DNA from: Cyclostephanos tholiformis | Taxonomy: Eukaryota > Bacillariophyta > Thalassiosirophyceae > Thalassiosirales > Thalassiosiraceae | Direction of reading: 5' to 3' | Length of the DNA stretch: 11,007 bases | NCBI GenBank assembly: GCA_036939975.1 | Contig: JALLPB010003468.1 | Coordinates: forward strand, 1 to 11,007 | Shown: positions 7,514 to 11,007 of the stretch, in pieces | How positions within the stretch are numbered: position 1 is the first letter of the stretch | Layout: each line of letters begins with the position of its first letter | Notes under the pieces: model-generated | Told to the model about the DNA's origin: nothing | The model's database searches: none | What the model saw: only the letters and a program-made list of their open reading frames with translations | Made by a program: the position numbers and the translations under genes

Positions 7514-7677
7514 CAGTTGTCTCGATGCAAAAATCTAGAATTTTACTTTTGTACTATTCCTACAGTACACTCCAACGAGAAGTTAGGAGGAAGAAGAGGC
7601 GGCCTAACTTAGTACCAAGGCAAAAATCTAGATTTTTGCCTCAGGACAATAATTGTACTGGGCACTACGTACAACTG
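7514..7677. mobile_element. Foldback / MITE-like element of 164 bp
   Basis: Short inverted ends CAGTTGT (7514-7520 and the reverse complement at 7671-7677) are flanked by TA on both sides (7512-7513 and 7678-7679). Inside is a strong inverted repeat: 7527-7556 pairs with 7610-7639 at 26 of 30 positions around a 53-base loop. The right arm also contains a perfect 24-bp palindrome, AGGCAAAAATCTAGATTTTTGCCT, at 7618-7641. There is no coding capacity. The TA duplication and CAGTTG-type end fit a non-autonomous Tc1-mariner relative. It ends about 150 bp before the first ATG of the transporter gene, so it lies in the presumed promoter or 5' leader. The terminal repeat is short (7 bp), so the exact borders are less certain than the inner foldback. 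Confidence 0.5.
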
Positions 7678-7679
7678 TA

Positions 7680-7826
7680 GTAACCTCCCACAGAATTTTT
7701 ACACTTCACCTCACTTTTCATACACTCTACCTATCATTCCGACGTACTGTAGGAGTGCGTGGCGGGACCAGCAACACACGCGACGTTACTTCTCAAATTG
7801 AGAGTCACGTATTATGAAATCCCAGA
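7680..7826 (+). promoter_or_regulatory. Presumed promoter/5' leader of the transporter, with overlapping uORF start
   Basis: This is the only unique-looking sequence between the foldback element and the transporter. An ATG at 7814 begins an out-of-frame reading frame running to 7999, overlapping the main start at 7827; TGA at 7815-7817 closes the main frame just upstream. If transcripts begin 5' of 7814, scanning ribosomes would meet the overlapping frame first. Either the uORF limits translation, or transcription starts after it, or the true start is a later ATG (7920 or the codons near 7970). CTCAAATTGAG (7794-7804) is a small palindrome. No clear TATA box is seen. Confidence 0.35.
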
Positions 7827-9101
7827 ATGACCGTTTCCCACAACACACCCCAAAATATAGAGATATTCACTGTAGTACCGGTCGCGGTCATCACCTCTCG
7901 GTCTCCCCCGCCGCTCTTCATGATCAACTCCGCCACCAAAAAGCGCCACGCCCCATCCCCAAACCATTCAATGCCGATGAAAATGTCAACCGCCGATAAC
8001 ACCGACCACGAGGCGATGCAGCACCTGATGATAGAGAGCAAGGATAGTGGCGATAATGGCGACCGGTCCATCCCCATCGGGAACACGGCATCCGCCCCGT
8101 CCTCCGGTGGCGTCCCCAATACCGACTTCTTCTCCCAGGCCCTTCGCTTCCTCTTCTGCTTCGGGGGTCTCCAAATTTCCTACCTCACCTGGGGGTACAT
8201 GCAAGAATTGATCATGACCACCACCTTCGAACCGACCCCCGGCGCGCCCGACGGTCGCTTCCCGAGCGCGGCGTTCTGCGTCTTCTCGAATCGTTTCTTA
8301 GCCATAATCGTCGCCGTCGTCGCCGTTCGCATCCGCAGGGGCGCGGTCTTCGCGAATAACGTCGCGCCCCTCGCGGCATTCGCGCCGTGTGCGCTCAGCA
8401 ACACCATGAGCTCGTGGAGTCAGTACGCATCGTTGCGATACGTGAGCTTCCCGGTCCAGACGGTATTCAAGAGCTCGAAGATCATACCGGTGATGATGAT
8501 GGGGAGGCTGCTCAAGGGTACGTCGTATCCACTCGGGAAGTACGTCGAGGCTTTATTAATCACGATCGGAGTGGCGGTGTTTAGCATCGCCAGTAAGTCG
8601 GGGGATCAGGACACGTCGACCGAGATCATCGGCCTATTATTCATGTGCATGTACGTCTTCTTCGATTGCTTCACGTCCCAGTGGCAGGATAAGGTGTATG
8701 CCACCTACGGCCGCGCGAACGTCGATCCCTACCAGATGATGCTCGGCGTGAACAGCACGGCGATACTGATGACGACGGCGGGATTGATCGTTAGCGGCGA
8801 CGTTCCCAAGATTATCGAATTCTTCACTGCCAATCCGACCGTGTTGCAGTACAACGTCATCACCGCCATAACGTCGGCGTCCGGACAGCTTTTCATATAC
8901 ACGACGATTAAGGAGTTCGGGCCGATCGTTTTCACTGTCATCATGACCACGAGGCAGATGATATCGATTTGCATCTCGGCGGTACTGTTCGGTCACGCCA
9001 TGACGATCAAGGCGCTCTGCGGGGCAGTGATCGTATTCGGGGTATTATTCTATCAAATCCGCAATGATTACTTGGCGAGGCAGAGCCGAACGAGGTCATA
9101 G
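7827..9101 (+). CDS. SLC35B2: PAPS transporter, SLC35B2-like (UAA/nucleotide-sugar transporter family)
   Basis: The protein probably exchanges adenosine 3'-phosphate 5'-phosphosulfate (PAPS) from the cytosol into the Golgi lumen for sulfation of polysaccharides and proteins. It is a single uninterrupted 424-residue frame. A soluble Ser/Pro-rich N-terminus of about 100 residues is followed by some ten hydrophobic segments, near residues 102-124, 147-168, 178-196, 199-225, 237-254, 264-282, 303-322, 338-357, 364-385 and 391-409. Diagnostic family motifs are YLTWGYMQE (119-127), SNRFLAII (154-161), YVSFPVQTVFKSSKIIPVMM (205-224), FFDCFTSQWQDKVY (278-291), MMLGVN (304-309), SASGQLFIYTTIKEFGPIVF (350-369) and TRQMISICISAVLFGH (375-390). 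Length is close to animal SLC35B2. SLC35B3 or another SLC35B-type substrate is possible; the family is sure, the substrate less so. ATG 7827 is first in frame, after a TGA at 7815, but ATGs at 7920 and near 7970 also precede the first membrane segment. The gene is GC-richer than the repeats to its left. Confidence 0.9.
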   Translation: MTVSHNTPQNIEIFTVVPVAVITSRSPPPLFMINSATKKRHAPSPNHSMPMKMSTADNTDHEAMQHLMIESKDSGDNGDRSIPIGNTASAPSSGGVPNTDFFSQALRFLFCFGGLQISYLTWGYMQELIMTTTFEPTPGAPDGRFPSAAFCVFSNRFLAIIVAVVAVRIRRGAVFANNVAPLAAFAPCALSNTMSSWSQYASLRYVSFPVQTVFKSSKIIPVMMMGRLLKGTSYPLGKYVEALLITIGVAVFSIASKSGDQDTSTEIIGLLFMCMYVFFDCFTSQWQDKVYATYGRANVDPYQMMLGVNSTAILMTTAGLIVSGDVPKIIEFFTANPTVLQYNVITAITSASGQLFIYTTIKEFGPIVFTVIMTTRQMISICISAVLFGHAMTIKALCGAVIVFGVLFYQIRNDYLARQSRTRS

Positions 9102-9466
9102 GAAACGGACAAGATGATGATGATGTTTGCGATATGGTTATCGTGTATGAATTTTGGGTCGAGCGATATTGCGGGGAAGAGTCAAGTGGGAACAAGGCGC
9201 TCTGCTGCAGCGATGGTCGTGTTCGGGGATATTTTTTTTGCAGGATCACAATAACTTGGCCGCGGGGTCGATGAAATCGGGGATGACCACGGCGGTGCGC
9301 AACGTGGAGGCCGACTCGATAAGTGATGATGAGATATTTTGGCGCAGATTGCTGGAAACCTGTGAATTTCGAGTTGCGATCGCAACACGGGGGAGATTAC
9401 TGACCAAAGAACAGTGTTCTATTTCGCACATCTAGAGTAATCAATACTCTAAGCATTATTTGGATC
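9102..9466. other. Downstream spacer of the transporter
   Basis: It holds the decayed gene-end duplication listed next and otherwise no convincing gene. Small open frames on both strands have no recognisable composition. The first part would be the transporter's 3' untranslated region, though no exact AATAAA is seen. Confidence 0.4.
9193..9262 (+). pseudogene. Decayed second copy of the transporter's 3' coding end
   Basis: CAAGGCGCTCTGC occurs in the transporter (9008-9020) and again at 9193-9205. In both places it is followed at nearly the same distance by TCGT(A/G)TTCGGGG, then an AT-rich stretch, then ATC-CAAT-ACTTGGC-type sequence. In the gene this region encodes the last membrane helix and the start of the tail (TIKALCGAVIVFGVLFYQIRN). 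The second copy carries small insertions and deletions, so no single frame keeps the protein. It is about 185 bp downstream in direct orientation, so a local tandem duplication of the gene's end followed by decay is the simplest account. Confidence 0.6.
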
Positions 9467-9837
9467 TTAAATCTTCAACTTACACTGCAAACAAAAGCAA
9501 TAGGTAACCCATGGATAGGGGCCGCCATAGTCATCCTCGTCAGCCATCATCGGCGTCAAGTAATGCCAAAGAGGAGGAGACCCAAGAGCAAGGCCTGCGC
9601 AATAATAGTAGCCAAGATACTCTCCCCGTAGTACACTTCGTGTAGATTTCATGCCACGCCCGGAGCGGTTGCGATTGGTGTACGAGAAACGTTGAGATGG
9701 AGCTCGCCGTCCATGATCGAGTAACATGTTTGTGCGACGAACGGAATCGCAGCTTGTCCAACTAGTGGAATCGTGGTAAGGCGTCGGGTGGGAAAATGTT
9801 CGTTCCATCACACGTGGAAAAGTTGCAGCTGCGGTCG

Positions 9838-9871
<34 letters not shown>

Positions 9872-9946
9872 ACGCCCTACGAATGGGTATAATTTGCAAA
9901 AGCATGTCATCCTATCACTTACATATTCTCTATATGAGACAATCAT
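9467..9946 (-). CDS. Doubtful hypothetical frame spanning a C31 tract
   Basis: The open frame covers 159 codons from ATG at 9946 to TAA at 9467, but its first third includes ten glycines that are only the translated poly-C tract (9838-9868). On the minus strand a perfect GTAAGT donor-like site occurs at 9922-9917 and a CCGCAG acceptor-like site ends at 9829. Together they would make a roughly 90-bp intron that removes the homopolymer. The part after it (SQRFSYTNRNRSGRGM..., GEYLGYYYCAGLALGSPPLW, ADEDDYGGPYPWVTYCFC) has a mixed, protein-like composition and may be a real 3' exon. No family is recognised. The upstream exon is not identified. A non-coding origin is equally possible. Confidence 0.3.
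9838..9868. repeat. Homopolymer of 31 C
   Basis: An uninterrupted run of C on the plus strand. Its length is likely to vary between individuals and to be mis-sized by sequencing, so any reading frame crossing it cannot be trusted. Long G/C homopolymers also recur at 3156-3170 and, as G10, at 6969-6978. Confidence 0.9.
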
Positions 9947-10050
9947 TCCGTTTTGTATCCGTTTGTGATCCAGTAATCCATGACGTGTCCATTTTGGGGG
10001 GCGGAGTCATCGACCTGGCACCTGGCGGAGGGCGGAGACGGGATCGACGT

Positions 10051-10593
10051 CTACGCCTCCCCATCCAACTCCTCCTCCAACTCTAGGAATGTCGCAATCA
10101 GAGGATTATGCGCGCATTCCCGTCGCGATAATACATGACACAAAAAGTCACGCAATCCACCCATCCGCTCGTCTATGACATCGTTCGAACGCCAGCTATC
10201 GAGGGTATATGTCTTGGGGGGCAAACTCTTGCGCAATCCCAATACTCCGTCGGGATCGAGTTTTCGACATAGGGCATCGAATTGCGAATATCGTCGCAGG
10301 CACGACGTGGCGCGCTCGTTGCCGCCTCGCAGCACCTCGATTTCGTAATACACCGCGGGGAATTTCCTCCTGCTCCCGATACCGCCGCATAAGAACGAGC
10401 AATGGGCGTCATCGTTCTTATCATCGCCGTCGTGGTATTGGCAGGAGTTTCCAATCGCCGGCCAATCGATCGACGGATCGCGCACGACGTGATATCTCCT
10501 CAATCGTATCGTGTAAAAGTGCGATTCGTATCGGGGGGACCACTTGTCCTCGGGTAGGAACATCATGGCGTGGTATTGATCGGTCCTTATCAT
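10051..10593 (-). CDS. PX-domain phosphoinositide-binding protein
   Basis: The PX fold binds phosphoinositides, most often PI3P, and recruits proteins to endosomal or vacuolar membranes. The 180-residue frame runs from ATG at 10593 to TAG at 10051 and is almost entirely this domain. Strand-like HFYTIRLRRY (25-34) and YYEIEVLRGG (82-91) are followed by the lipid-binding RRYSQFDALCRKL (100-112), the proline loop LPPKTY (124-129), and a basic helix ERMGGLRDFLCHVLSRREC (142-160) ending NPLIATFLEL. The RRYSQF arginines and R143 occupy the positions that contact phosphate in known PX domains. A polar Asp/His/Asn insertion of about 40 residues (roughly 39-79) separates the first two strands. No coiled-coil or BAR region follows, so this is a minimal PX protein unless upstream exons are missing; the frame stays open for about 39 codons before the ATG without another ATG. 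Substrate preference cannot be read from the sequence. Confidence 0.85.
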   Translation of the reverse strand: MIRTDQYHAMMFLPEDKWSPRYESHFYTIRLRRYHVVRDPSIDWPAIGNSCQYHDGDDKNDDAHCSFLCGGIGSRRKFPAVYYEIEVLRGGNERATSCLRRYSQFDALCRKLDPDGVLGLRKSLPPKTYTLDSWRSNDVIDERMGGLRDFLCHVLSRRECAHNPLIATFLELEEELDGEA

Positions 10594-11007
10594 TCTGCGT
10601 GGTCGGTGGCGCGCTAGCGTCTCGTGTATGGTAGTGTTACTGGTATGGATACACCAGGCGCGGACAGGACTGTGCTCCTTATTGATCCTCCTTATTCTGG
10701 CCGCAGGGTCATGTTGTTATTGTGATCGATTCGGACGCCGGAACGTGAGATCATGTTTGGCGTTGGGTCATCGGCTGTGATGTGCGCGAACATAAAATAA
10801 GGGGAGGGAATCGTGATTTTACTACCACAGAAATGGCGCGAAACCATTAAGGCTGTGATTTTTTGTTAGCTCGGAAACAAATATCACCCCTTTCTCCGAG
10901 CCGGGGACACCCCGCTGGTATTGCACTGTTATGCAACCCTACGTGCAACCCTACTACCGTTTTCGCCGGGGCATAAGCACCACCGGGGCATAAGCAACAC
11001 ACGGTAG
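10594..11007. other. Spacer with short tandem repeats, no gene seen
   Basis: This is the presumed promoter side of the PX gene. No protein-like frame is visible. GCTCGGA (10869-10875) can pair with TCCGAGC shortly downstream. TGCAACCCTAC is repeated at 10932-10942 and 10944-10954 (12-bp period). CCGGGGCATAAGCA is repeated at 10966-10979 and 10983-10996 (17-bp period). The second pair runs close to the window edge, so the array may continue beyond it. Confidence 0.5.

Noticed and set aside
8637..8996. 119-residue minus-strand frame
   Set aside because: It lies wholly antisense to conserved transporter coding sequence; its composition is dictated by that gene's codons.
9154..9435. 93-residue plus-strand frame downstream of the transporter
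   Set aside because: It runs through the decayed duplicate of the transporter's end in shifted phases and has no recognisable domain.
10209..10634. Arg-rich plus-strand frame of 141 residues
   Set aside because: It is antisense to the PX-domain gene, which explains the open frame.
10932..10954. CCCTA motifs as a telomere remnant
   Set aside because: Only two copies occur, within a 12-bp unit TGCAACCCTAC(n), which does not fit a telomeric hexamer or heptamer repeat.

Overview
This is a eukaryotic nuclear window, most likely from a diatom, possibly a centric one. The reasons are long unspliced reading frames, AT-rich repeats between GC-richer genes, and transposon proteins whose motifs I recall from diatom genome repeats. 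The assignment comes from family recall and no search was run.

Layout. Positions 1-150 hold a hairpin and a cluster of GTAAC motifs, followed by a minus-strand hypothetical reading frame (144-794). Positions 918-1725 are a decayed tandem array with a period near 30 bp, beginning AGGTGA(A)GTA. Next is a plus-strand open frame (1920-2807, open back to 1764) with a coiled-coil N-terminus and a C-terminal block that looks transposon-associated. Positions 2808-4150 have no convincing gene: poly-C tracts, a perfect hairpin, CAA/GAT low-complexity DNA and a 72-nt polypyrimidine tract.

Positions 4197-7495 are a 3.3-kb DNA transposon with 16-bp inverted ends next to TA. Its minus-strand transposase is of the pogo/Tc1-mariner type with DD35D spacing. 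It is a pseudogene, broken by four in-frame stops and one frameshift. A 63-bp duplication around a single N at 6680 looks like an assembly join rather than biology; without it the two flanking frames fuse.

A small foldback or MITE-like element (7514-7677) lies between the transposon and a well-preserved single-exon gene for a PAPS/nucleotide-sugar transporter (SLC35B2 type, 7827-9101). A decayed second copy of that gene's 3' end follows at about 9193-9262. On the minus strand there is a doubtful frame with a C31 tract (9467-9946) and a small PX-domain phosphoinositide-binding protein (10051-10593). The window ends in short tandem repeats.

Only the transporter and the PX protein look like working host genes; both suggest endomembrane functions (Golgi sulfation supply, membrane recruitment), but nothing shows they act together. 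The left two thirds is transposon and repeat territory. I found no convincing undescribed multi-gene system. The most unusual features are the AGGTGA array and the foldback in the transporter's promoter region.
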